Source: an uncultured Fretibacterium sp. (lineage in GTDB: Bacteria > Synergistota > Synergistia > Synergistales > Aminobacteriaceae). From it: DNA of 38,832 nt. Position 1 is the stretch's first letter; the number at the start of each line of letters is the position of its first letter. Shown in pieces: positions 33,201-38,832 of the stretch. The notes below the pieces were generated by a model that was given only the letters and a program-made list of their open reading frames with translations, was not told the origin of the DNA and ran no database searches. The stretch is from assembly GCA_947168585.1 (NCBI GenBank), contig CAMVMK010000018.1:1-38832 (forward strand), in the 5' to 3' direction. Position numbers and translations under genes: made by a program.

Positions 33201-33381
33201 TAAAACAATTAAAGACAGCTTAGAGCCTGATTTCAAAGAGAATGAACAAAAAAGCAGAAAAATCTGCAAAAGTATTTTTAATATATTCTTAAAATCAGGT
33301 ATGGACAAGAAAAAAGCTGAAGAAAAAACGAAAGAAATTTTTGATAAAATCGTAAAAATACAACCCGAATATGAAAAATAA
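30289..33381 (+). CDS. hsdR: Type I restriction-modification system, endonuclease/translocase subunit HsdR
   Basis: A 1030-aa ATP-dependent DNA translocase and nuclease. The N-terminal nuclease domain has RPDLVLYVNGIALGMIELK (PD-ExK type, near residues 131-148). Helicase motifs are the Walker A WNTQGSGKS (near 285), the DECH box FIDECHRTNSG (near 401), FTGTPLL, and LLTGFDAPHATYLYIDK with QAICRVNR in the second RecA domain. The C-terminal 250 residues are helical and would contact HsdM. The size is normal. The ATG lies inside the last hsdS codons. The reading frame is intact, so the system looks active. It overlaps the next gene by 11 bases. Confidence 0.96.
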   Translation: MESERQLQERVKHWLIDDLHYKFLGNLENLDNSPVIEELLKKNLAARNYSREVISKAVSELDSAVKNQNLFLYQSNEKIYNLLRYGDIGVKDKNGNDVTVNYIDWKNFEKNDFYIAEEVSILCSDGRTHKRPDLVLYVNGIALGMIELKNSRVSVGEGIRQLIRNQNKNCIQNFFSTVQILMAGNGSQGLRYGVIETPEKYFLTWHEDEKAKDSLSLKIREEQAKEKDILRDGFISLCQPERFLNLIHDFIIFDAGKKKIARHNQYFAVIAAQKRILDGEGGIIWNTQGSGKSLIMVWLAKWIREHIDDSRVVIVTDREELDSQIESVFHNVGENHVKRAKSCADLRNILNNNVDFIICSLIHKYGHDAGKNSDIELYTRQLLENLPKDYEAKGNIIAFIDECHRTNSGKLHQAMKKLMPKAKLIGFTGTPLLKSDKPTSLATFGAYIHTYKFNEAVNDGVVVDLRYEARDVEQYLTDKKKIDKFFDIKTQALTEHAKNELKRRWATISKLYSSSERLERIAADIIFDMAVKPRLVNDRGNAILVAGSIYEACRYWEIFQAKGFTKCAVVTSYEPTEKSVRTSASDTNRESEEEYKKKIYEKMLNGKTPEDFEREAKKFFKETPAQMKLLIVVDKLLTGFDAPHATYLYIDKSMRDHDLFQAICRVNRTDGYDKDYGYIVDYMDLFRNIESAIKDYTSEAFDLYDKNDVEGLLKSRYDEAFAEMNGSLEALKDLLSGVKSPGQDSSYIEYFCNDEKKPEREILYKLTSSIIRSFSNCCDRLVSHYNLTEKNVDGLRQKINEYCRVKDLIKYASCDYIDLKAYEADMRYILDTYIHAEESKIINEMAEMSLVELLVDGKNLTPNEILKELNCDDSAKPEIIENNIAHEIKLRENMNEEYYKKLSEMLNALIKRRKNEALDYAQYLIEIVELARKVLHPEEDINYPDLIRESSARRALYDYLNRDEELALTLDKTIKDSLEPDFKENEQKSRKICKSIFNIFLKSGMDKKKAEEKTKEIFDKIVKIQPEYEK

Positions 33382-34096
33382 AAAAATTACAAAAATAATT
33401 ACAGTCGGAATTTTAGAGATAGAAGTAACTAAACATTCAGGACAAAAAAATTTATATATCAGGGTAAATCCTCCGAACGGCGATGTAACTGCCAGCGTAC
33501 CTGCAAGAACGTCAGATAAAGTTATCAAAAATTTTATCTTGCGAAAAATGCCCGAAATAATAAAAATTCAAGACCGAATGAAAAAACAATTCCGTCAGAC
33601 AAAACGGGAATATATATCGGGCGAGACTTGTTATTATTTAGGAAAACCGTATATGCTTCAAGTTATTTATGAAGGGCGGCGCAGTAAAATTGAAAAAGTT
33701 TCCAATAAAATAATTATGACAGTTCCTGAAGGGGCTTCTTATGAAAAACGCGAAAAATTATTAACAGAATGGTATCGCAAGGAATTAAAAAATATTTTGC
33801 CGATAGTATTAAAGCAATGCGAAAATAAAACGGAATTAAAAATTAACTCCTGCAATATAAGAAACATGAAAACCAGATGGGGGTCTTGCAATATATCCAA
33901 AAGAAATATATTAATAAATCTTCAGCTTATAAAAAAGCCCATAGAGTGCTTGGAATATGTATTAACACACGAGTTTATTCATTTAATTGAAAAAAATCAT
34001 ACAAAACGATTCAAGAGTCTTTTAGATAAATATTACCCGGCTTGGAAAGAAGCTAAACAGATTTTAACAGATATGCCGCTTGATTATACGGAATGA
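33371..34096 (+). CDS. YgjP-like (DUF45) zinc metallopeptidase
   Basis: A 241-aa cytoplasmic protein of the YgjP/SprT-like group. Its C-terminal zinc site is HEFIHLIEKNH (HExxH plus a third His). The family signature MKTRWGSCN stands about 40 residues earlier, then LINLQLIKKPIECLEYVLTHE. The N-terminal half is the beta-rich domain typical of DUF45 (LYIRVNPPNGDVTASVPA). It overlaps hsdR by 11 bases and is clearly part of the restriction operon. Such proteins are often found next to type I systems, but their role there is not settled. A protease acting on HsdR or on stalled complexes is one idea (inference). Confidence 0.88.
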   Translation: MKNKKITKIITVGILEIEVTKHSGQKNLYIRVNPPNGDVTASVPARTSDKVIKNFILRKMPEIIKIQDRMKKQFRQTKREYISGETCYYLGKPYMLQVIYEGRRSKIEKVSNKIIMTVPEGASYEKREKLLTEWYRKELKNILPIVLKQCENKTELKINSCNIRNMKTRWGSCNISKRNILINLQLIKKPIECLEYVLTHEFIHLIEKNHTKRFKSLLDKYYPAWKEAKQILTDMPLDYTE

Positions 34097-34189
34097 TAGA
34101 GTTAATGCTCTTAAAATTTTATCCGTGATTTTTATTTTGAAATTTATCTCTGAAAAAAATTGCGGCTACTAAAAAAATTAAATATTTTT

Positions 34190-34213
34190 GTTGTGGCAAA
34201 TGTTGTGGCAAAA
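34190..34213. repeat. 12-bp perfect tandem duplication
   Basis: TGTTGTGGCAAA occurs twice, head to tail, in the gap after the restriction locus. No second copy was noticed on the left flank of the locus. Confidence 0.85.
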
Positions 34214-34300
34214 AATATTCTTTCATTTTTTATAGACAAGAAATTTTTGTTATTTATTTTATCATAAGTTTTCTATAAAAACTGCGTAACACAAAAATTT

Positions 34301-34334
34301 TTATAAAAATTAAGCCGCTGCTGTAAACAACGGC
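34301..34334 (-). terminator. Rho-independent terminator of the TMEM43-family gene
   Basis: On the minus strand GCCGTTG - TTTACAG - CAGCGGC (7-bp stem with one G-T pair), then TTAATTTTTA. It lies 14 bases after the stop codon. Confidence 0.75.
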
Positions 34335-34347
34335 CTTTCTTAAAAAT

Positions 34348-35535
34348 TTATTTATTTTTGCCTTTAGCACGCAGTAAGAATATCAAAGCTAATGCCGCCG
34401 CAATCATTCCGCCCGCAATTAGAGGCCTGTAACGAAGCCATGCAACAGCGATAACGATTAATGACCACGCAAGACCGAATATAAACGCAAAAAGCCCTGC
34501 GCCTGCTCCGACTATATCGCCCAAAATAGGAATTACATCGAAAACAACTGACAACGGAGAAAATACAATATCTAAACCGAAAATAATTAAAACGGCTCCT
34601 AGAATACGGAAAACCCAAGCCATAAAAGTATTTTCTTTTCTGGCATCGTCAAACATCTCTGACATCGAAACTTTTCCCATTTCAAGCCTGCTGAAAGTAT
34701 AGCCGTTTGAAGCCCTGAAATTTTCAAAAGTATTTTTCATTACCTGAGCAATTATTGAAACTTCAGCCGGAGGAGTCTGTTCAAAAGTTATTCTGACATC
34801 ACCGACTTGAGGCTTTGAAGGTTCGAGGCCGATATAAATCATTGCGCCTGAAACATGAATAAGATTAATATCTCCTGAAGTTTTTGAAGCGTTATATTCG
34901 GCAGGAATTTGAATAATATTTTGGACGGCTTTCTTGTCAATTTCAGTTATTGTCATCGGGACTTCACCGCCGATTTTTCTTACAAGAAAATCTGGGAGAA
35001 CATAAGCTCCGAATTTTACATTAGAAGCTAAAATATCTTGATCCTTGATTGAAGCGAGCGAGAAATTTTTGCCTCTGTAAGCAGGATCATGGAAAGAATT
35101 CGAGTCAACCTGTTCAGAAGTCCATTCGGTTTTATAATTGTAAGTTGTAACAGTTTCTTCACCGCCGCCGAGTTTTTTGCGTGTTTCAGTCTCGGATGAT
35201 TCTTCCCACTGGTAAAATTCAACATTTCGTGAAAGTTTCACAGCCTTTGCTTGAATCCCGAAAAGATCATCTTTCAAAATGTCTTCGGTGTCAGCAAAAG
35301 CCCAAGCATGAATTAATTTCCCTTCGAGAGCCGGATCAAGTTTTGTTATGTCGTCAGCTTCTTGAGTTTGAAGTTCTGCCTCTGCGATTGCTCCTGCGGT
35401 CTTGAAAGTGTCGCCCTCGTTCCACCATAATAAATAAGTTCCTCCGGCAATGAGAAGAAATCCGAAAATTATTCCTCCGACTGATTCTTTGAGGCGCGTG
35501 AACCAGCTTTTATATGTCGTTTCAGTGTAAGCCAT
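34348..35535 (-). CDS. TMEM43-family membrane protein
   Basis: 395 aa. An N-terminal membrane helix (GGIIFGFLLIAGGTYLLWW, directly followed by NEG) leads to a large extracytoplasmic domain of about 240 residues. Three or four hydrophobic segments close the protein (WVFRILGAVLIIFGLDIVF, DIVGAGAGLFAFIFGLAWSL, LIAGGMIAAALALIFLLRA). This is the layout of the TMEM43 family (formerly DUF1625), with the NEG motif after the first helix. The role in bacteria is unknown; an envelope function is inferred. AAGGAAAGGAA lies before the ATG. It is monocistronic. Confidence 0.88.
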   Translation of the reverse strand: MAYTETTYKSWFTRLKESVGGIIFGFLLIAGGTYLLWWNEGDTFKTAGAIAEAELQTQEADDITKLDPALEGKLIHAWAFADTEDILKDDLFGIQAKAVKLSRNVEFYQWEESSETETRKKLGGGEETVTTYNYKTEWTSEQVDSNSFHDPAYRGKNFSLASIKDQDILASNVKFGAYVLPDFLVRKIGGEVPMTITEIDKKAVQNIIQIPAEYNASKTSGDINLIHVSGAMIYIGLEPSKPQVGDVRITFEQTPPAEVSIIAQVMKNTFENFRASNGYTFSRLEMGKVSMSEMFDDARKENTFMAWVFRILGAVLIIFGLDIVFSPLSVVFDVIPILGDIVGAGAGLFAFIFGLAWSLIVIAVAWLRYRPLIAGGMIAAALALIFLLRAKGKNK

Positions 35536-35573
35536 GAGTAAAAAATTCCTTTCCTTAAAAATTTGTAAATAAA

Positions 35574-35579
35574 ATTATA
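35574..35579 (-). promoter_or_regulatory. Possible -10 box of the TMEM43-family gene
   Basis: TATAAT on the minus strand, 38 bases before the ATG. No convincing -35 box. Confidence 0.4.
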
Positions 35580-35598
35580 TACTCAAAACTTAAAGGCA

Positions 35599-35700
35599 AG
35601 TAGGAATTAGGAAGTAGGAAGTAAAAAAACTCCTCATCGGACAAGCCGAATAATTAAATGCAGATTACTGCATTTAATCCCCTAACCCCTAACCCCTCGC
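35599..35700. repeat. Heptad repeat arms flanking a perfect hairpin
   Basis: Purine units AGTAGGA, ATTAGGA and AGTAGGA (35599-35619) lie left, and pyrimidine units CCTAACC, CCTAACC and CCTCGC lie right (35681-35700). Between them is an 11-bp perfect inverted repeat (ATTAAATGCAG, loop ATTA, CTGCATTTAAT; 35653-35678). The region is between divergent genes. Confidence 0.85.
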
Positions 35701-35717
35701 TGTTTTTATAAAGTTTT

Positions 35718-35726
35718 TGCTATAAT
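35718..35726 (+). promoter_or_regulatory. Extended -10 promoter of the phosphomutase-trmB unit
   Basis: TGCTATAAT, identical to the boxes before the two FkbM genes, 51 bases before the ATG. Confidence 0.6.
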
Positions 35727-35777
35727 CAAACTCAAATTAAATTTTATTTTTATTTCAAAGGGGCGGAAAATATCTCA

Positions 35778-37163
35778 ATGACAATTCCAAAAAATATTTT
35801 TAGAGAGTACGATATTCGCGGCAACGCTGAAAAAGAATTAACAGACGAAACTGCAAAATTAATCGGACAGGCTTATGCTACGTGGCTCATTCGCGCAGAA
35901 GTTACAGGAGCTGTAACTATCGGAGGCGATGCAAGACTTTCAACCCCGAGAATTAAAGCAGCCTTGACTGAAGGAATTTTATCGACAGGGCTTAATGTTA
36001 TTGATGTCGGACTTGTAACAACGCCGATGTTATATTGGAGCTTAATTAAATTTAATTTTACCGGCGGCGTTATGATAACAGGCTCTCACAATCCGCCGGA
36101 CATGAACGGCGTTAAATTATGTTTTGAGCACGGAACTTTATGGGGTCAGGACATTCAAAATATCAGACTAATCGCAGAGTCCGGAAATTTTGAAAAAATC
36201 GGGCAGGGAAAATTATCTCAAGCCGATATTAATGACGAATATTTGAAGATGCTCGTGTCTAAATTCGATGTCCCTTTCAGCAAAAAATTCAAGATAATTT
36301 GCGATTGCGGAAACGGCGCGGCAGGCCCTACAGCAAAAAAATATTTCGAGGCACTCGGCTGCGAATGTATTTCGTTATTTGACACTCCTGACGGACATTT
36401 CCCTAATCATCACCCCGACCCTCAGAAACGCGAAAATCTTAAATTTTTAATCGAGCGCGTTAAAGAAGAAAAAGCTGATGCAGGTTTTGCCTTTGACGGC
36501 GATGCAGATAGGCTCGGAGTTGTTGACGATAAGGGCGAAATAATTTTCGGCGACAGATTAATGACTTTATACTGGAAAGAAATTTTAGCAGTTCACAAGG
36601 GCGCGGACGTTATTGTCGAACCGAAATGCAGTTTAGTTTTGCCTGAACTTGCTGAAAGATACGGCGGTAAAGTTTTATATTGGAAATCGGGACATTCTTT
36701 AATTAAAGCTAAAATGCGCGAGATCGGAGCGTTATTTGCCGGAGAATATTCGGGGCATATGTTTTTCGCTGATGAATTTTTCGGCCATGATGACGCTTAT
36801 TATGCCGCCGGAAGAATTTTAAGAATTATGTCGAAGTTCAAAGATTCTTTATCAATGTTAATGCGCGGTGTTCCTGTTTACCCGTCTACTGACGAGATTA
36901 GAATCCCCTGCGATGATAATATAAAATTTGAAATTACCGAACGAATTAAAAACAAAGTTCAAAAAATTCATAAATGCAGCGTAATTGACGGTATAAGAAT
37001 TTTATATCCTGACGGCTGGGGCTTAATCCGAGCTTCAAATACTCAGCCTATGATGGTAATACGCTGTGAGGGGAAAACTAAAGAGGCTTTAACCCGAATT
37101 ATGGACGAAGTCAAAGAAATTTTGATTGAGGAAGGACTGCCGGATTTTTCATGGACTTTCTAA
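35778..37163 (+). CDS. Phosphomannomutase/phosphoglucomutase
   Basis: A 461-aa cytoplasmic enzyme that interconverts hexose 1- and 6-phosphates, feeding nucleotide sugars for surface polysaccharides. It has the four-domain alpha-D-phosphohexomutase layout. FREYDIRG opens the protein; the phosphoserine loop TGSHNPP has Ser near residue 103. The metal loop is FDGDADRLG near 239, the sugar-binding loop GEYSGHMFF near 322 and the phosphate-binding RASNTQPMM near 418. GEYSGH is typical of PMM/PGM enzymes of the AlgC/ManB type with double specificity. A GGGGCGG site stands upstream. The last 13 bases overlap trmB. Confidence 0.94.
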   Translation: MTIPKNIFREYDIRGNAEKELTDETAKLIGQAYATWLIRAEVTGAVTIGGDARLSTPRIKAALTEGILSTGLNVIDVGLVTTPMLYWSLIKFNFTGGVMITGSHNPPDMNGVKLCFEHGTLWGQDIQNIRLIAESGNFEKIGQGKLSQADINDEYLKMLVSKFDVPFSKKFKIICDCGNGAAGPTAKKYFEALGCECISLFDTPDGHFPNHHPDPQKRENLKFLIERVKEEKADAGFAFDGDADRLGVVDDKGEIIFGDRLMTLYWKEILAVHKGADVIVEPKCSLVLPELAERYGGKVLYWKSGHSLIKAKMREIGALFAGEYSGHMFFADEFFGHDDAYYAAGRILRIMSKFKDSLSMLMRGVPVYPSTDEIRIPCDDNIKFEITERIKNKVQKIHKCSVIDGIRILYPDGWGLIRASNTQPMMVIRCEGKTKEALTRIMDEVKEILIEEGLPDFSWTF

Positions 37164-38083
37164 ACTCAAATGTTCAGGCTCGGCCGCAATACGGAGTTAT
37201 ATTAAAGCCCGAGAGCGGTCTTCCTCTTCCTGTTAAAAATCACACTCAGCTTGAAATCGGTTTCGGCAACGGTGAATTTACTGTTCAATATGCTAAGGCT
37301 ACCCCTGAAATTTTTTTATACGGCGTAGAAATTTCTCAGGCTTGTGTTCTGCGCTGTGCGAGGCGTGCTGAAGGATTAAAAAATTTGAAAATCATTAACA
37401 CTGACGCAAGATATATGTTGCGTGAATTATTTGAAGATGAGGCTCTCGAAAAAATTATAATGCAGTTTCCATGTCCTTGGCCGGGTAACGGCAACGCTCA
37501 CAGAAGAGTAACGGCCAAAGATTTTTCAGACGGTCTTGCGGCTGTGCTGAAAGTCGGCGGAGTTTTCGAGATGGTTTCAGATGACGAAGATTATTCGCGG
37601 GAAGTTTGGCGTGTTTTAGGAAATCATGAAGCATTAAACGCCGAAGAATTTTTAATTAATCCGGCACGCTCTATCACGACTAAATATGAAAGAAAATGGC
37701 TCGAACAGGGCAAAAATATTTTTTCTATAACTTTCAGGAAACTAAAAAATTTCACAGTTCAACGGAGAACTTCACAGGAAATGCACATAAAAATTAGAAA
37801 AAAAATCACTCAGGAAAATATAAACTCTCTAAAAAATATTTCAGGAAAAGACGAGAGTAAAAAAGCATTTTGGAAATTCGGAAAAAATTTCACGGACAGC
37901 GAAAAATTTTTGCTTGAAACTTTAACAAGCGATGACGAATTTGAACAGAAATTTTATATTAATATTTCGCCGCGCGATGAGGGATTTTTAATCAGGCTCG
38001 ATAAAACTTCAAGTGCTTTTTTAACTCCGGCAGTCCGGGCAGCACTCAACGATGCCGCAGAAAAACTTTGTAAAAACAGTTAG
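37151..38083 (+). CDS. trmB: tRNA (guanine46-N7)-methyltransferase TrmB with C-terminal extension
   Basis: 310 aa. SAM-dependent methylation of G46 in the tRNA variable loop is the family role. The SAM motif is LEIGFGNGEFTVQYA, followed by YGVEISQACVLRCARRA. The catalytic region reads QFPCPWPGNGNAHRR where the family normally has FPDPWPK, so the conserved Asp is Cys here. The core ends near residue 205; about 100 further residues form an extra domain of unknown role, somewhat as in Thermotoga-type long TrmB. It overlaps the phosphomutase gene by 13 bases. The stop TAG is part of the following heptad repeat. Confidence 0.9.
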   Translation: MDFLNSNVQARPQYGVILKPESGLPLPVKNHTQLEIGFGNGEFTVQYAKATPEIFLYGVEISQACVLRCARRAEGLKNLKIINTDARYMLRELFEDEALEKIIMQFPCPWPGNGNAHRRVTAKDFSDGLAAVLKVGGVFEMVSDDEDYSREVWRVLGNHEALNAEEFLINPARSITTKYERKWLEQGKNIFSITFRKLKNFTVQRRTSQEMHIKIRKKITQENINSLKNISGKDESKKAFWKFGKNFTDSEKFLLETLTSDDEFEQKFYINISPRDEGFLIRLDKTSSAFLTPAVRAALNDAAEKLCKNS

Positions 38084-38159
38084 GGGTGAGGGGTTAGGCG
38101 TGAGGGGTTAGAAGTTAGGAGTGTCTTTTTACTTCCTACTTCCTACTTTCTACTTCCTA
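38079..38159. repeat. Heptad repeat, two-arm element with ten units
   Basis: Six purine units (GTTAGGG, GTGAGGG, GTTAGGC, GTGAGGG, GTTAGAA, GTTAGGA) and a T-rich spacer are followed by four pyrimidine units (CTTCCTA, CTTCCTA, CTTTCTA, CTTCCTA). It fills the trmB-rsmD gap and contains the trmB stop. Confidence 0.92.
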
Positions 38160-38167
38160 CTTGCTTT

Positions 38168-38698
38168 ATGAAAGACGTTAGACCAACTTCAGGAAAAGTT
38201 TTGCAGGCATTATTTAATATTTTAGGGGATATTAACGGAGCAAAATTTTTAGATTTATTCGCCGGTACGGGACACGTAGGACTTGAAGCCTTAAAACGGG
38301 GCGCAGAGTCTTGTGTTTTTGTTGAGAGCGTAAGGCCAAGAGCAGATGATATTCGTAAAGAAGTTGAAAAATATTATCCCGTAGTCGCCCCTGATAAGGG
38401 GAGGGGAACCGCTTGCGGTGGAGGGGTTATTTTGTCGCTTGAAGTCCGGCGTGCTGTCTCGTGGCTTGTAAAACGCGAAATGAAATTCGATATAATTTTT
38501 GCTGACCCTCCTTATAATTCCGGCTGGTGCGAAGAAATTTTGAAAATTCCGGGACTTGAAAAATTATTTGCAGACGAATGCGTTTTTATTTTGGAACATT
38601 CGAGCCGTGAAAAATTTGAAATTAATAACGAAATTTTTGAATTAATTTCCCGGCGTGATTACGGCGAAACATGTTTGAGTTTTGTAAAATTGATATAA
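38168..38698 (+). CDS. rsmD: 16S rRNA (guanine966-N2)-methyltransferase RsmD, short N-terminus
   Basis: A 176-aa SAM-dependent methyltransferase for G966 of 16S rRNA. Motifs are DVRPTSGKVLQALFNIL, FLDLFAGTGHVGLEALKRGA and the catalytic DPPY in FDIIFADPPYNSGW. Two oddities stand out. Family members have about 20 residues more before the RPT motif; here the ATG follows the heptad element almost directly and has no clear ribosome site, so the N-terminus may be lost or translation coupled. Second, residues about 74-92 (VAPDKGRGTACGGG) come from a palindrome-rich GC patch (38388-38419) that looks like an in-frame insertion between the SAM and catalytic motifs. Confidence 0.9.
   Translation: MKDVRPTSGKVLQALFNILGDINGAKFLDLFAGTGHVGLEALKRGAESCVFVESVRPRADDIRKEVEKYYPVVAPDKGRGTACGGGVILSLEVRRAVSWLVKREMKFDIIFADPPYNSGWCEEILKIPGLEKLFADECVFILEHSSREKFEINNEIFELISRRDYGETCLSFVKLI
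38388..38419. repeat. Palindromic GC-rich patch inside rsmD
   Basis: Two adjacent small inverted repeats, CCCC-TGATAA-GGGG and ACCGC-TT-GCGGT, in a much more GC-rich patch than the surrounding gene, in frame. Confidence 0.6.
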
Positions 38699-38720
38699 AA
38701 ATTTTGAGAGGACGATTTTT

Positions 38721-38832
38721 TTGAAAAAAGATTCAAATTCTATACATAGACAAGTAATTTCAAATATAATTCCGGCGATAATCGTCGAGATTATGATTTT
38801 AATTTATAACTTGGCCGACACTTTTTTTATTT
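38721..38832 (+). CDS. MATE-family multidrug/Na+ transporter, N-terminal fragment cut by window end
   Basis: The frame opens with TTG, eight bases after GAGAGGA, and runs to the last base. It reads MKKDSNSIHRQVISNIIPAI, then a hydrophobic helix and NLADTFFI. The (N)xxDTFF(I/V) block at the end of the first helix is typical of MATE (NorM-like) transporters. Only 37 residues are visible, so the family call rests on this motif. It starts 22 bases after the rsmD stop, probably in the same transcript. Confidence 0.65.
   Translation, partial: MKKDSNSIHRQVISNIIPAIIVEIMILIYNLADTFFI

Noticed and set aside
34098-34115. Terminator after the metallopeptidase gene (AGAG-TTAATG-CTCT then TAAAATTTT)
   Set aside because: The stem is only four base pairs and the T run is short, so it is too weak to claim.

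Overview
The window is AT-rich, densely packed bacterial DNA. It most likely comes from a host-associated member of the Synergistota. The best clue is the first protein (255-2210): a secreted beta-helix/LRR-like protein ending in a Cys-Gly-rich hydrophobic stretch and a basic tail, as in the Synergist-CTERM sorting signal. The taxonomy is an inference. An RND pump with its periplasmic adaptor fits a diderm cell.

Layout. 1-56 is a heptanucleotide tandem repeat. 255-2210 is the secreted surface protein. 2343-12020 is a minus-strand dcw (division and cell wall) cluster in the order rsmH, ftsL, ftsI, a PIN-domain remnant, murE, murF, mraY. Five tandem paralogous genes for small membrane-anchored coiled-coil proteins sit on the plus strand between murE and murF (4761-7032). 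12161-16504 is a two-gene envelope operon: a TagB/TagF-like CDP-glycerol glycerophosphotransferase followed by a 993-aa protein fusing a YidC/Oxa1-like domain, a multi-pass membrane region and a sulfatase/LtaS-like C-terminal domain. rsmI and gltX follow. Next come two paralogous FkbM-family methyltransferases (18998-20934). An RND efflux operon (adaptor, flavodoxin/ferredoxin protein, pump) runs leftward from 25971 to 21000. 26285-34096 is a type I restriction-modification locus (coiled-coil membrane protein, hsdM, hsdS, hsdR, YgjP-like metallopeptidase). The right end holds a TMEM43-family protein, a phosphomannomutase/phosphoglucomutase, trmB, rsmD and the start of a MATE transporter.

The most interesting signal is three long G/C homopolymers, all inside envelope-glycan-type genes. 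They are C10 on the plus strand (G10 in the coding strand) in the glycerophosphotransferase, G8 in the first FkbM gene and G9 at the same place in the second. G9 keeps the frame open and G8 breaks it, so one methyltransferase reads OFF and its paralogue ON. With the YidC-sulfatase fusion this suggests a phase-variable system that builds or decorates a phosphoglycerol-type surface polymer.

The second theme is a family of degenerate heptanucleotide repeats (consensus about RTTAGGR or RTGAGGR on one strand, YCCTAAY or YCCTCAY on the other). They occur in most of the larger intergenic gaps, often as purine-rich and pyrimidine-rich arms around an A/T spacer. In several genes they supply the stop codon, the last codons or the translation start. 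The third is a frame problem in ftsI: an A10 run right after the only plausible ATG puts the start out of frame with the rest of the gene.
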